Origin: Sphingomonas sp.
GTDB lineage: Bacteria > Pseudomonadota > Alphaproteobacteria > Sphingomonadales > Sphingomonadaceae
Direction: 5' to 3'
Assembly (NCBI RefSeq): GCF_025353885.1
Contig: NZ_JANXNX010000011.1
Coordinates: 1-59,992, forward strand
Length of the DNA stretch: 59,992 nucleotides
The translations under genes and the position numbers were made by a program. Under the pieces are notes generated by a model. That model was not told the origin of the DNA. It ran no database searches and saw only the letters and a list, made by a program, of their open reading frames with translations. This document shows, in pieces, positions 31,644 to 42,600 of the stretch. Position 1 is the stretch's first letter. Every line of letters starts with the position of its first letter.

Positions 31644-32251
31644 ACCAGATCGCCCTGCCGCTCGACTGGCCGGCAGCGGAGACGGAAAACGCGTTCATCG
31701 TCTCGCCGTCGAATGCGGATGCTGTCCGCCATCTCCATTCACGCGGAACCTGGCCCGTCTGCGCCACGATCCTGACAGGGCCGCGCAAGTCGGGCCGCAG
31801 CCTGCTGGGTCGCGTCATTGCGGCACAGACCGGCGGGACGCTGATCGACAACGCCCAGGACCGCGACGAGACCGAAATCTTTCACGCGTGGAATGAAGCG
31901 CAACGCACGCGGCGGGCGCTTGTCCTGGTTGCCGACGCTGCGCCTCCGGAATGGCAGGTGAAGCTGATCGACCTGCGCTCGCGTCTGGCGGCAACACCGC
32001 ATGTGGCTATCGGTGATCCGGACGAGGCGTTGATCGACCGCTTGATCACGATGCTGTTGGAACGTCGTGGCCTGATCCCGCAACACGGCGTCGTCCCCTA
32101 TCTGACGCCGCGCGTCGAACGCAGTCATCATGCGGTCATCGCACTGGTCGATGCGCTCGATGCGGCTTCGCTGGCGTCTCATCGGGCCATCACCGTGCCG
32201 TTGGCACGCGCGGTGCTGTCAAGCATCGACGCTTCCGCCGCGGCAGGCTAG
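31640..32251 (+). CDS. hdaA: HdaA-like DnaA-related regulator
   Basis: DnaA AAA+ homologue without the DNA-binding domain, 203 residues; it promotes DnaA-ATP hydrolysis at the replication clamp. MNQIALPLDW at the N-terminus is the expected clamp-binding sequence (QIALPL). The Walker A region reads GPRKSGRS, with Arg in place of the usual Lys. The body continues with a lid-like helical part (LTPRVERSHHAVIALVDALD). It precedes ppk1. Confidence 0.88.
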   Translation: MNQIALPLDWPAAETENAFIVSPSNADAVRHLHSRGTWPVCATILTGPRKSGRSLLGRVIAAQTGGTLIDNAQDRDETEIFHAWNEAQRTRRALVLVADAAPPEWQVKLIDLRSRLAATPHVAIGDPDEALIDRLITMLLERRGLIPQHGVVPYLTPRVERSHHAVIALVDALDAASLASHRAITVPLARAVLSSIDASAAAG

Positions 32252-32262
32252 GGGAATGTCAT

Positions 32263-34407
32263 ATGCAGACCATCACGAATAATCCGATCGACGGGTCCAC
32301 TTCCGTATCTGAATCACGCTATTTTAATCGCGAACTCAGTTGGCTGGCGTTTAACCGCCGCGTTCTGGACGAATCCGAAAATCGCGCACACCCGCTGATT
32401 GAACGGCTGCGGTTCCTGTCCATATCAGGCAACAATCTCGACGAATTCTTCATGGTCCGCGTTGCCGGACTGAAAGGTCAGCAGCTTCAGGGTATCGAAC
32501 ATGTTTCGGTAGACGGACTGACGATCGGGCAGCAACTGGCCGCAATCAGCGCCGATGCAGATGGCCTGATGGGTCGTCAACAGATTGTCTGGAGTAGCAT
32601 TCGCGAAGAACTTGAAGACGCCGGCGTCCGCGTCCTCGACTTCGACGAGGTCGTCGGGGACCAGGTCGCGTGGCTGGAGCGCTATTTCCGCGAACAGATT
32701 TTTCCGGTCCTGACGCCACAGGCGCTCGACCCCGCCCACCCTTTTCCGTTTATCCCTAATCAGGGCCTGAGCGTAATCTTCGACCTGCTGCGCCAGTCGG
32801 ACCGCGAACCGGTGCGCGAACTGGTCATGATCCCGCCGACCGTCCCCCGATTCGTGCGAATCCCTGGTGAACCGGCTTGCTACATCGCTCTCGAAAGCAT
32901 CCTGCGTCGGTTCACCGGTATCATGTTTCCGGGCTACAAGGTGCTGGGGGCGGGGGCTTTTCGGATTATTCGGGACAGCGATATCGAGGTCGAGGAAGAG
33001 GCCGAGGACCTGGTCCGCTATTTTCGCAGTGCTATCAAGCGTCGTCGGCGCGGTCGCGTTATTCGGCTGGAGTTCGAAACCGGCATACCGCCCGAACTGG
33101 AAGCCGCGATCAAGGAAACGCTTGGCGGGGTCGATGGCATCTTTACAGAGACGGCGGGGTTCCTAGGGATCGGCGCGCTGGAAAGCCTGACCGACGAAGA
33201 CCGGCCCGATTTGAAATTTCCGGCCTATGTCGCGCGCTTTCCCGAACGCATCCGCGAACACGGCGGCGACTGTTTTGCGGCGATCCGGGCCAAGGACATC
33301 GTTGTCCATCACCCCTATGAATCCTTCGACGTCGTATTGGCGTTCCTCAATCAGGCAGCGGCCGACCCCGATGTCGTGGCGATCAAGCAGACGCTGTATC
33401 GTGCTGGCAAGCAGCCGACGGTGATCCGCGCGCTGTGTGATGCGGCCGAGGCAGGCAAATCGGTGACCGCGGTCGTCGAATTAAAGGCCCGCTTCGATGA
33501 GGAGCAGAATTTGCTCTGGGCGTCCCAGCTCGAACGATCGGGTGTCCAGGTCGTCTATGGCTTCATCGAATGGAAAACCCACGCGAAGGTTTCGATGGTG
33601 GTCCGCCGCGAGGCCGAGGGGTTTCGCAGTTATTGCCACTTCGGCACCGGCAATTATCACCCGGTTACCGCGCGGGTTTACACCGACCTGAGCTTCTTCA
33701 CCGCCGATCCCGGAATCGCGCGCGATGCCGCCCAGATGTTCAACTATATCACCGGCTACGTCGAACCCGCGGCGCTAGAACGATTGACACTCAGTCCCGT
33801 CCATTTGCGCGCGGCCCTGGTTGACCTGATCGACGTCGAGATCGCCAATGCGCGGAACGGTCAGTCCGGGGCGGTGTGGGCGAAGATGAACTCGCTGGTT
33901 GACCCCGCGATCATCGACAAGCTTTACGAAGCGAGCGCGGCGGGGGTCGTCGTCGAACTTATCGTTCGAGGGATTTGCTGCCTGCGACCCGGCGTGCCGG
34001 GGCTGTCCGAAACTATTCGCGTCAAGTCGATCGTCGGGCGTTTTCTGGAACACAGCCGGATTTGGGCATTCGGCAACGGGCGCGCGTTGCCCAACGACGG
34101 GGCGAAGGTTTATATTTCGTCGGCGGACTGGATGCCGCGGAACTTCGACCGGCGTGTCGAATATATGCTGCCCATCACCAATCCCACGGTCCACGACCAA
34201 GTGTTGGACCAGGTGATGGTTGCCAATTTGATCGATACCGAACAAAGTTGGGAGCTTAACAGCGACGGTGGCTACCGAAAGATGGCGACCGGGACCAAAC
34301 CTTTCAACCTGCATTGGTATTTCATGACTAACCCGTCACTATCCGGTCGGGGCGCCGCGCTGGAGTCGGCGGGCTCAGTCCCGCATCTCAGCCTTGGGCG
34401 CCGCTGA
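32263..34407 (+). CDS. ppk1: Polyphosphate kinase 1
   Basis: Makes polyphosphate from ATP, 714 residues. YFNRELSWLAFNRRVLDE opens the N domain, and the phosphorylated histidine is in YCHFGTGNYHPVTARVYTD. The C2 domain has SRIWAFGNG and YISSADWMPRNFDRRVE. AGGGGA lies 8 bases before the ATG. ppx begins on the next base after the stop, pairing synthesis and breakdown of polyphosphate. Confidence 0.97.
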   Translation: MQTITNNPIDGSTSVSESRYFNRELSWLAFNRRVLDESENRAHPLIERLRFLSISGNNLDEFFMVRVAGLKGQQLQGIEHVSVDGLTIGQQLAAISADADGLMGRQQIVWSSIREELEDAGVRVLDFDEVVGDQVAWLERYFREQIFPVLTPQALDPAHPFPFIPNQGLSVIFDLLRQSDREPVRELVMIPPTVPRFVRIPGEPACYIALESILRRFTGIMFPGYKVLGAGAFRIIRDSDIEVEEEAEDLVRYFRSAIKRRRRGRVIRLEFETGIPPELEAAIKETLGGVDGIFTETAGFLGIGALESLTDEDRPDLKFPAYVARFPERIREHGGDCFAAIRAKDIVVHHPYESFDVVLAFLNQAAADPDVVAIKQTLYRAGKQPTVIRALCDAAEAGKSVTAVVELKARFDEEQNLLWASQLERSGVQVVYGFIEWKTHAKVSMVVRREAEGFRSYCHFGTGNYHPVTARVYTDLSFFTADPGIARDAAQMFNYITGYVEPAALERLTLSPVHLRAALVDLIDVEIANARNGQSGAVWAKMNSLVDPAIIDKLYEASAAGVVVELIVRGICCLRPGVPGLSETIRVKSIVGRFLEHSRIWAFGNGRALPNDGAKVYISSADWMPRNFDRRVEYMLPITNPTVHDQVLDQVMVANLIDTEQSWELNSDGGYRKMATGTKPFNLHWYFMTNPSLSGRGAALESAGSVPHLSLGRR

Positions 34408-35859
34408 ATGCGCGACGGTCCAAGGCGGGCGATAATCGATATCGGGTCGAATTCGATCCGTCTGGTCGTCTATGATGGCCCGGTTCGGGCACCAGCGATC
34501 CTGTTCAATGAAAAGATTATGGCGGGGCTGGGTAATGGCCTCGCTGAAACGGGCCTGCTTGGTGCCCGTCCTATGGCGACGGCCCTGCGCGCGCTTGAGC
34601 GGTTCAAGGAACTGACGACCGCCATGGGTGCGACGTCCACGCGGACGGTCGCGACTGCTGCAGTGCGCGACGCCGTCAATGGCCCGCAATTTATCGAAGA
34701 AGTCTCAGCACTCGGTCTGGACGTCGAATTGTTGAGCGGAGAAGCCGAGGCCGAAGCATCGGGATACGGCGTGATTTCGGCGATGCCGCACGCCGAGGGC
34801 ATTGTCGGCGATTTGGGCGGGGGCAGTCTGGAACTGGTCCGGGTCGGCGGCGGCAAGGTCCTGGCGCGGGTATCGATGCCGCTTGGTGTGCTGCGCCTCG
34901 CCAGTATCCGCGCTTCGGGTCGGGGCGCTCTCGACCGGCATGTCCGCAAATTGCTCAAGAAAAGCGGTTGGGTGATCGAGAAAGATTTGCCCTTCTATCT
35001 GGTCGGCGGTTCGTGGCGCGCGCTTGCACGGTTGCACATGCACCTGTCGTTGTGGCCGCTACCCATTCTTCACGGCTATGCCATGCCATCGGCAGCGGCG
35101 GCGCGCATGGTGCGGGTGCTGGCGCAGATCGGGCGCAAGCGGTTAAAGGCAATCAGTGCAATCCAGTCGAGCCGCGTGCCCGCGCTGGTCGATTCGGCGG
35201 CGTTGCTGGCGATCCTGGGGAGACTGCTCGAAAGCAGCGTCCTGATCGTGTCGGCGGCGGGGCTTCGCGAAGGCCTGTTGTATGAGGGGCTCTCGGAAGA
35301 GCAGCGTGCCGAAGACCCACTGATCGCGGCTGCGCGCGAATCGGGTGCGCGACAGGGCCGTTTCGCCGAACATGGCGACGTCCTGCATGAGTGGATCGCG
35401 CCACTGTTCGCCGAAGAGAGCGAAAGCGACACCCGTCTTCGACACGCCGCCTGCCTGCTGAGTGACGTTGCCTGGGCGGCTAATCCCGATTTCCGCGCTG
35501 AGCGCGGTCTTGAAATCGCGTTGCACGGTAACTGGGTCGGCATCGATACCCGCGGACGGGCGATGGTGGCGCAGGCGTTGTTCAGCAGTTTTGGCGGCGG
35601 CGGCATGGCCCCGGTGCCCAGCTTGCTGGCTTCGTCCACCGAGATAGCAATGGCGATCCGGTGGGGGCTGGCCATGCGATTTGGCCAACGGCTGAGCGGA
35701 GGCGTGGCAGGTCCGCTGACCGACAGCCATCTCGGGCTCGACGAGGAGAGCCTGTGGCTGAAGCTGGATGACGTAAAGTCGGGTCTTTACGGCGAAGTGG
35801 TCGAACGGCGTCACCGCCAGCTTGCAACCGCGCTGCGGAAGACCGCGCGGCTGGCCTAG
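34408..35859 (+). CDS. ppx: Exopolyphosphatase (Ppx/GppA family)
   Basis: Polyphosphate or pppGpp phosphohydrolase, 483 residues, of the actin-like ATPase fold. The first phosphate loop is IDIGSNSIRLVVYDG and the second GDLGGGSLELVRV. The C-terminal HD-like helical domain contains RHAACLLSDVAWAANPDFRAE. It abuts ppk1 (TGAATG) and its last 4 bases overlap convergent rnd. Whether it prefers polyphosphate or pppGpp cannot be read from the sequence. Confidence 0.93.
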   Translation: MRDGPRRAIIDIGSNSIRLVVYDGPVRAPAILFNEKIMAGLGNGLAETGLLGARPMATALRALERFKELTTAMGATSTRTVATAAVRDAVNGPQFIEEVSALGLDVELLSGEAEAEASGYGVISAMPHAEGIVGDLGGGSLELVRVGGGKVLARVSMPLGVLRLASIRASGRGALDRHVRKLLKKSGWVIEKDLPFYLVGGSWRALARLHMHLSLWPLPILHGYAMPSAAAARMVRVLAQIGRKRLKAISAIQSSRVPALVDSAALLAILGRLLESSVLIVSAAGLREGLLYEGLSEEQRAEDPLIAAARESGARQGRFAEHGDVLHEWIAPLFAEESESDTRLRHAACLLSDVAWAANPDFRAERGLEIALHGNWVGIDTRGRAMVAQALFSSFGGGGMAPVPSLLASSTEIAMAIRWGLAMRFGQRLSGGVAGPLTDSHLGLDEESLWLKLDDVKSGLYGEVVERRHRQLATALRKTARLA

Positions 35860-37043
35860 TTTTTGGACAGGACAATTTCCTCGGTCCGCGTCATCTTCAT
35901 CCGGCCGTTGACGACCGCAAAGGCCAGTCGCCCTTCGACAAGGTCGAGCGCGTCGCGACCAAATTGATCAAACCGCCAGCCTTTCAATATTGCGAGATCG
36001 GTCCGCACGCCCGCTGCCAGCAGATCCAGTTCCTCGTTCCGCGCCAGCAAGCGCGCCGCGACGCTGGTTTCCTTGGCACGGATCTTCAGCAGGAGTTTCA
36101 GCAGGTCAGCCACCAGCGCACCATCCTTGCCCAGTCCGGGCTTGCGATCGTCGCGCACCGGCATGAGGTCCGCGGGCATCGGCTGGGCGTGTTCCAGCGC
36201 AGCCAGCATCCGCGCGCCGATATCGTTGCTCGCCCACGACGTCGAAAGTCCGCGCACCTTTGCCAGATCGCCCTGTGTCCGGGGCGGGTGCATGGCGAGA
36301 TCACCGAGCGTCTCGTCCTTGACAACCCGGCCGCGCGGCAGGTTCTTGTTGCGCGCTTCGTGCTCGCGCCACCCCGCCAGCGCGCGCAATCGCCCTAGCA
36401 CCTCCGGCTTGCGACTCGCAATTTTCACGCGCTTCCACGCGTCACCCGGTTCGGTCACATAGTTGGACGGGTCGGCAAGCCGCTCCATCTCCTGGTCGAG
36501 CCAGTCCCCGCGGCCGGTCTTCATCAGCTTGTCGAGCATCATCGGGAATATGCGCGCAAGATGGGTCACGTCCCCGATGGCATAGTCGATCTGCCGCTTG
36601 TCGAGCGGACGGCGACCCCAATCCGTAAACCGCGCGCCTTTGTCGAGCGTGATGCCGATCCATTGATCGACCAGATTCGAATAACCGACCTGTTCCCCTT
36701 GGCCGAGCGCCATCGCTGCAATTTGAGTATCGAAGAGCGGATAGGGCGTCTTGCCAGTCAGATTGTGAACGATTTCAATGTCTTGGCCACCGGCATGAAA
36801 GACTTTCAGTACCTCAGCGTTTTCGGTCATGAGGTCGAGCAAGGGCCGCATGTCGATGCCGTCCGCCTTTGGATCGATCGCAGCAGCCTCATGTTCGTCG
36901 GCGACCTGGATCAGACACAGGTCCGGCCAGAATGTATTTTCCCGCATGAATTCCGTGTCGACCGCGATGAAGCGCGACTTGGCCATTCGGATGCAGAATT
37001 CGGTGAGGGTGGCGGTGTCTGTAATGAGCGAGTGAATCTTCAT
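35856..37043 (-). CDS. rnd: Ribonuclease D
   Basis: 3' exonuclease for tRNA maturation, 395 residues from the ATG at 37043 (MKIHSLITDTATL). The DEDD active site begins with AVDTEFMRE and continues with VFHAGGQDIEIV and the C-terminal YAIGDVTHLARI. An HRDC domain follows around residue 210 (ALAGWREHEARNKNLPRGRVVKD). An upstream extension to 37109 would enter aspS and is not used. Divergent from aspS. Confidence 0.95.
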   Translation of the reverse strand: MKIHSLITDTATLTEFCIRMAKSRFIAVDTEFMRENTFWPDLCLIQVADEHEAAAIDPKADGIDMRPLLDLMTENAEVLKVFHAGGQDIEIVHNLTGKTPYPLFDTQIAAMALGQGEQVGYSNLVDQWIGITLDKGARFTDWGRRPLDKRQIDYAIGDVTHLARIFPMMLDKLMKTGRGDWLDQEMERLADPSNYVTEPGDAWKRVKIASRKPEVLGRLRALAGWREHEARNKNLPRGRVVKDETLGDLAMHPPRTQGDLAKVRGLSTSWASNDIGARMLAALEHAQPMPADLMPVRDDRKPGLGKDGALVADLLKLLLKIRAKETSVAARLLARNEELDLLAAGVRTDLAILKGWRFDQFGRDALDLVEGRLAFAVVNGRMKMTRTEEIVLSKN

Positions 37044-37070
37044 TGCGCATCCATAGCGGCAAGCCGCGCC

Positions 37071-37099
37071 TTGACAAACCGGGGCTTGGCCTGTGTTAG
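37071..37099 (+). promoter_or_regulatory. Candidate aspS promoter
   Basis: TTGACA at 37071-37076, a perfect -35, a 17-base spacer and TGTTAG at 37094-37099. The predicted start site is about 37106, one or two bases before the aspS ATG, so the mRNA may be leaderless. No Shine-Dalgarno sequence is visible. Confidence 0.5.
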
Positions 37100-37107
37100 C
37101 CAGCGCC

Positions 37108-38892
37108 ATGACACTCCACGCCTATCGCACCCATACTTGCGCTCAGTTGCGCGCCGCCGATGTCGGTGACACCGTCCGTTTGTCGGGCTGGATCCACCGC
37201 AAGCGCGACCATGGCAATTTGCTCTTCGTCGATATTCGCGATCACTACGGCATCACACAGATCGTCACCGACACCGATTCCCCGGCTCATGCCGTGCTTG
37301 ACAAGTTGCGCGCGGAGTCGGTCGTCACCATTACGGGCAAGGTTGTGGCGCGTTCGCAGGAAACGGTGAATGCCAACCTGCCATCGGGCGAAATTGAGGT
37401 GCGGGCCGATGACGTGTCGGTTCAGTCGGCCGCCGCCGAACTGCCGATGCCGGTGTTTGGGGACGCTGAATACCCGGAAGAAATTCGCCTGAAATACAGG
37501 TATCTAGACCTACGTCGTGAACGCCTGCACGCCAATATCGTCCTGCGTTCGAACGTCATTTCCTCGATCCGCAAACGCATGATCGACCAGGGCTTTACCG
37601 AATTTCAGACACCGATCCTGACTGCCTCCAGTCCGGAGGGCGCGCGCGATTACCTGGTGCCAAGCCGTGTCCATCCGGGAAAATTCTACGCGCTTCCGCA
37701 GGCGCCGCAGATTTTCAAGCAACTGTTGATGGTTGCGGGTTTCGACCGGTATTTTCAGATTGCGCCCTGTTTCCGGGATGAAGACGCGCGTGCCGACCGT
37801 TCGCCGGGCGAATTCTACCAGCTCGACTTCGAGATGAGCTTTGTAACGCAGGACGATGTGTTTGCGGCGATCGAGCCAGTGCTGCACGGCGTGTTCGAGG
37901 AATTTGCCAATGGCCGCAAGGTTAGCCCCGCGCCATTCCCGCGCATCCCTTATCGCGAATCAATGCTGAAATACGGGTCGGACAAACCCGATCTCCGTAA
38001 TCCGCTGATCATCACCGACGTTTCGGACCATTTTGCTACGTCCGGGTTCGGTCGTTTTGAATCGATCGTCGCAGAGGGTGGCCGCGTTCGTGCCATCCCC
38101 GCACCGAATACGGCTGAAAAAAGCCGCAAGTTCTTCGACGAAATGAACAGCTGGGCGCAGGGTGAGGGTTTTGCTGGCCTTGGCTATATCACCCAGAAGA
38201 ATGGCGAACTGGGTGGCCCGATCGCCAAGAACCATGGCGAGGAGGCAACGCGCAAGCTGGTAGCTGAACTCGGGCTTGGGCCTGACGATGGCATTTTCTT
38301 TGCCGCTGGTCCCGAACTGACCGCTGCCAAACTCGCCGGAGCCGCGCGCACCCGCGTCGGCCAGCAACTCGGCCTGATCCCGCAGGGTGAGTTCCGCTTC
38401 TGCTGGATCGTGGATTTCCCGATGTATGAGTACGACGAGGATGCCAGGAAACTCGATTTCAGCCACAATCCGTTCTCGATGCCGCAGGGCGAACTGACGG
38501 CGCTGGAGACCATGGACCCGCTCGACATCCTGGCGTTCCAGTACGACATCGTCTGCAACGGTATCGAACTGTCGTCGGGCGCGATCCGGAATCATCGTCC
38601 TGACATTATGTACAAGGCGTTCGAGATTGCAGGTTATTCGCAGGCCGAGGTCGACACCAATTTCGCCGGGATCATCAACGCATTTAAGCTCGGCGCGCCT
38701 CCGCATGGCGGTTCGGCCCCGGGCATCGACCGCATCGTCATGATGCTGGCGAACGAGCCGAATATCCGCGAGGTGATCGTCTTCCCGATGAACCAGAAGG
38801 CTGAGGACGTGATGATGGGCGCACCCGCGCCCGCGACCGCGAAACAGTTGCGGGAATTATCGATCCGGTTGATTGATGGCCCCAAGGATTGA
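37108..38892 (+). CDS. aspS: Aspartyl-tRNA synthetase, probably non-discriminating
   Basis: Class II synthetase, 594 residues, bacterial type with the GAD insertion. Anticodon-binding OB fold: [21 protein letters not shown]; motif 2: [22 protein letters not shown]; motif 3: [14 protein letters not shown]. His35 (RKRDHG) replaces the Leu found in discriminating E. coli AspRS; His at this site is known from enzymes that also charge tRNA-Asn, working with GatCAB. That makes the broader specificity likely but not proven. The ATG at 37108 is preferred to an in-frame start at 37093. Confidence 0.95.
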   Translation: MTLHAYRTHTCAQLRAADVGDTVRLSGWIHRKRDHGNLLFVDIRDHYGITQIVTDTDSPAHAVLDKLRAESVVTITGKVVARSQETVNANLPSGEIEVRADDVSVQSAAAELPMPVFGDAEYPEEIRLKYRYLDLRRERLHANIVLRSNVISSIRKRMIDQGFTEFQTPILTASSPEGARDYLVPSRVHPGKFYALPQAPQIFKQLLMVAGFDRYFQIAPCFRDEDARADRSPGEFYQLDFEMSFVTQDDVFAAIEPVLHGVFEEFANGRKVSPAPFPRIPYRESMLKYGSDKPDLRNPLIITDVSDHFATSGFGRFESIVAEGGRVRAIPAPNTAEKSRKFFDEMNSWAQGEGFAGLGYITQKNGELGGPIAKNHGEEATRKLVAELGLGPDDGIFFAAGPELTAAKLAGAARTRVGQQLGLIPQGEFRFCWIVDFPMYEYDEDARKLDFSHNPFSMPQGELTALETMDPLDILAFQYDIVCNGIELSSGAIRNHRPDIMYKAFEIAGYSQAEVDTNFAGIINAFKLGAPPHGGSAPGIDRIVMMLANEPNIREVIVFPMNQKAEDVMMGAPAPATAKQLRELSIRLIDGPKD

Positions 38893-38910
38893 TCGAGTCG
38901 TTAGGACAGC

Positions 38911-39393
38911 ATGCCGATGAACAGCCACGACTTCGTTGTTAAGCGTGCGGACGGCAGCGATCTGGCCCTGTCCGAGATGACCGGCCCCATCCTTGTCGTG
39001 AACGTGGCGTCCAAATGCGGGTTTACGCCGCAATACGAGGGGCTGGAAGCGCTGCAGAGCGAATATGGCCCGCGCGGGCTGACTGTCCTTGGTTTTCCAT
39101 GCAACCAATTTGGCGGACAGGAGCCGGGCGACGCGGCGGAGATCGCCAGTTTCTGCGCGCTGACCTATGACGTGTCGTTCCCGGTCCTGGCCAAGGTTGA
39201 AGTCAACGGCGACGGTGCTGACCCGTTCTACAAATTTTTGAAGCACGCCAAACCGGGCTTGCTGAGTCTTGAATCGATCAAATGGAATTTCACCAAGTTC
39301 CTGATCGACAGACAGGGCAATGTCGTATCGCGTCACGCCCCTACCGAAAAGCCCGCCGCCCTCGCGCCTGAGATCGAGAAATTGCTGTCGTGA
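38911..39393 (+). CDS. Glutathione peroxidase family protein (cysteine type)
   Basis: Thiol peroxidase of 160 residues. The peroxidatic Cys36 is in NVASKCGFTPQY, with GFPCNQFGGQEPG (Gln and second cysteine) and WNFTKFLIDRQG completing the tetrad. Bacterial members of this type often use thioredoxin despite the name. The start may be ATG 38911 or ATG 38917; AGGA lies at 38903. Its stop overlaps the next gene by 4 bases. Confidence 0.95.
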   Translation: MPMNSHDFVVKRADGSDLALSEMTGPILVVNVASKCGFTPQYEGLEALQSEYGPRGLTVLGFPCNQFGGQEPGDAAEIASFCALTYDVSFPVLAKVEVNGDGADPFYKFLKHAKPGLLSLESIKWNFTKFLIDRQGNVVSRHAPTEKPAALAPEIEKLLS

Positions 39394-39626
39394 AAACGCC
39401 TGACTGGTCCGCCCCTGCCAAGCTGATCGAACGCGATGATTCGGGTTCCGAGATGTCGTATGATTTCCACGAGCGGGATACGGGCACTCTTGCCGAGATG
39501 GTTGCGAAGGTCGCCGGAATGACGGCCCATGAACGTGCGCGCATGGTCATCGATGGAGGCGCGCAAGGGACGATTAATGTCGCGCAGATCGTCGAACTGG
39601 CGGCGCGCGACGACTTTCCGGTTTGA
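39390..39626 (+). CDS. Small conserved-looking protein, 78 residues
   Basis: ATG in an ATGA overlap with the glutathione peroxidase stop. Sequence is acidic and soluble, starting MKTPDWSAPAKLIERDDSG, with two helices (TGTLAEMVAKVAGM, INVAQIVELAARDDF). No membrane segment, metal motif or known domain is recognised. Tight coupling suggests it is real; a role with the peroxidase is a guess. dnaE begins 29 bases later. Confidence 0.7.
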   Translation: MKTPDWSAPAKLIERDDSGSEMSYDFHERDTGTLAEMVAKVAGMTAHERARMVIDGGAQGTINVAQIVELAARDDFPV

Positions 39627-39655
39627 TGCGTGACAGATAAGCGTTAACACGGGCG

Positions 39656-42600
39656 ATGGCCCACGCGCAGTTCGTTCCCCTTCGTGTCTTCTCCGCCTAC
39701 ACCATGCTCGAAGGGGCCATCGATCCCAAGGAAATCGCGAAGCGCGCGCGCGAACTCGGTTTTCCGGCAGTGGCAATCTGTGACCGCAACGGCCTTTACG
39801 GCGTCATGCCCTTCACCGATGCATGTCGTGCGGCGGGGGTTCAGCCGATTATCGGCACATTGCTCTGCGTCGCACGGCCTGACCTGCCTCAGGGCGCGCC
39901 ACCAGCCTACGACTGGCTGGCGCTTTATGCTCAGGATGAGACTGGCTACAATAATCTTTGCGCGCTGGTGTCAGAGGCTCACCTGGGAAGGCCGATCGAG
40001 GAGCAGGCCCATGTCGTTTTCGACAAGCTCGCGCTTCATGCCGATGGCCTGATTGCGCTGACTGCCGGTGCCGAGGGGGCGCTGGCTAAGCTACTCGCCG
40101 CTGGCCAGCACGATTCGGCCAGCGTCTATGTCAACCGGCTGACGGCTTTGTTCCCAGGGCGGCTCTACGTCGAACTTGCCCGTCGTCTTGATGCGGTCGA
40201 AGGTGCAGCCGAGCCTCATCTGATTGCGCTTGCCGATGGTCGAGACCTGCCACTCGTCGCCACCAACCCGTCTTGCTATGGCGAGGCGAGCTTTCACAAC
40301 GCGCACGATGTGATGCTCTGCATCGCCGCCTCGGCCTACGTCGATAGCGATGATCGCGCCAAGAGTTCGCCGGACGCCTGGATCAAGCCCGCCCACGACA
40401 TGCGCAAGCTGTTCGACGATTTGCCCGAGGCGCTGGCCAACACATTGGTACTGGCACAGCGGTGCGCGGTCGACGCGCCCACGCGCAAGCCCATCCTGCC
40501 AAGTCTGGCGGGCGACCCGCAAGCCGAGACGGCGCAATTGATCCGCGATGCCCATGCCGGGCTCGATGTGCGACTGGCGCTGGTCCCCGTGACCGACGCG
40601 GAGGTCTATCGCAAGCGGCTCGACTTCGAACTGAACGTCATTACCAACATGGGATTTTCCGGTTATTTCCTGATCGTCGCCGATTTTATCAAATGGGCGA
40701 AGGACAATAATATTCCCGTCGGGCCGGGGCGCGGTTCGGGTGCCGGGTCGGTCGTCGCCTGGGCGCTCACCATCACCGACCTCGATCCCCTGAAGCTCGG
40801 CCTGTTGTTCGAGCGTTTCCTGAATCCCGACCGCGTGTCGATGCCCGATTTCGACATCGACTTTTGCGAGACGCGGCGCGAGGAAGTTATTCGCTATGTC
40901 CAGCGCAAATATGGCCGCGGGCAAGTGGCGCAGATCATCACGTTTGGACGGCTGAAGGCGCGCGCTGTGCTGAAGGATACCGGGCGCGTCCTCCAGATGA
41001 GCTATGGCCAGGTCGATCGCCTAGCCAAGGCCGTGCCAAATCATCCGACCGATCCGTGGACGTTGCAACGCGCGTTGAACGGCGTGTCTGAACTGGCGGC
41101 CGAGTATAAGTCCAATACCGACGTGCGCCGACTGTTCGACCTGGCCATGAAGCTGGAGGGGTTGCCGCGCCATTCCTCGACCCATGCGGCGGGTGTCGTC
41201 ATCGGCGACAGGCCGCTGGACCAACTAGTTCCGCTGTATCGTGACCCGCGTTCCGACATGCCCGTGACGCAGTTTGATATGAAATATGTCGAGGCGGCGG
41301 GACTGGTGAAATTCGATTTTCTCGGGCTGAAGACACTGTCGGTGCTGCAACGCGCGCTTGACATGATCGAGGAACGCGACGGCCACCGTCCCAACCTGGA
41401 TACCCTGGGATGGGACGATGAGTCGGTTTATGCCTTGCTGCAAAAAGGGGACACGGTCGGCGTCTTCCAGCTCGAATCCGAAGGAATGCGACGCGCGCTG
41501 TCGTCGGTCAGGCCCAGCAATTTCGGCGACATCATCGCCATCGGTGCGCTCTATCGCCCGGGGCCAATGGATAATATTCCGCTGTTTGCCGACCGCAAGA
41601 ACGGCCGTGTCATCATCGAATATCCGCATCCTCTGCTGGAAACGATCCTGTCCGAAACTTACGGCATCATCGTTTATCAGGAACAAGTGATGCAGGCGGC
41701 CCAGGTGCTGGCCGGGTATTCGCTTGGCGAAGCAGATCTATTGCGCCGCGCGATGGGCAAGAAGATCCAGAAGGAAATGGACGATCAGCGTGCGCGCTTC
41801 GTTTCGGGGTGTGCCGCCAATGACATTGCACCGCCCAAAGCCAACGAACTGTTCGACCTGATCGACAAGTTTGCGGGCTATGGTTTTAACAAAAGTCACG
41901 CCGCCGCCTATGCCGTACTTTCGTATCAGACGGCGTGGCTCAAAGCACACTACCCGCAGGACTTTTTCGCGGCTTCGATGGCCTATGACCTTAGCAACAC
42001 CGATAAGCTGGCGATTTTTGCCGATGACATGCGCCGCATGGGCGTGCGCGCGCTGGCACCCTGTATCAACGCCAGCGGCGCTGACTTCACGGTGGAATCG
42101 GATGACGACGGGCTGGTCGTGCGGTTCGCACTTGGCGCGTTGAAGGGCGTTGGCGAAGGGGCGATGGAACAGCTTTGCGAGGAGCGGGCGGAGAACGGGC
42201 CGTTTAAGAGCCTCGACGACCTGGCGCACCGGATAAATCCGCGACTGATCAATCGCCGTCAGCTTGAAAGTCTGGCGGGTGGCGGGGCGTTCGACGCGCT
42301 CACCGAAAATCGTGCCGGGGCTTTTGCCGTTGCCGAAAACATCCTCGCTGTGGCAAATTCTGCTGAGAGCGGTCGGTCGAGCGGGCAGGGCGGGCTGTTC
42401 GGTGGCGTCGTGGAAACCATGGCCGCGATCCAGATTCCGCGGACGGCCAATTGGACATTGTCAGACAGGATGACCGCCGAAAAGGACGCCTTTGGTTATT
42501 ATTTCTCGGCGCATCCGGCAGACCGATATTCACACGTCGCGGCGACCCACGGTGCGCGCAGCTATTCGGCGCTGTGCGCGCAGCCTGCACCCGGCGATGG

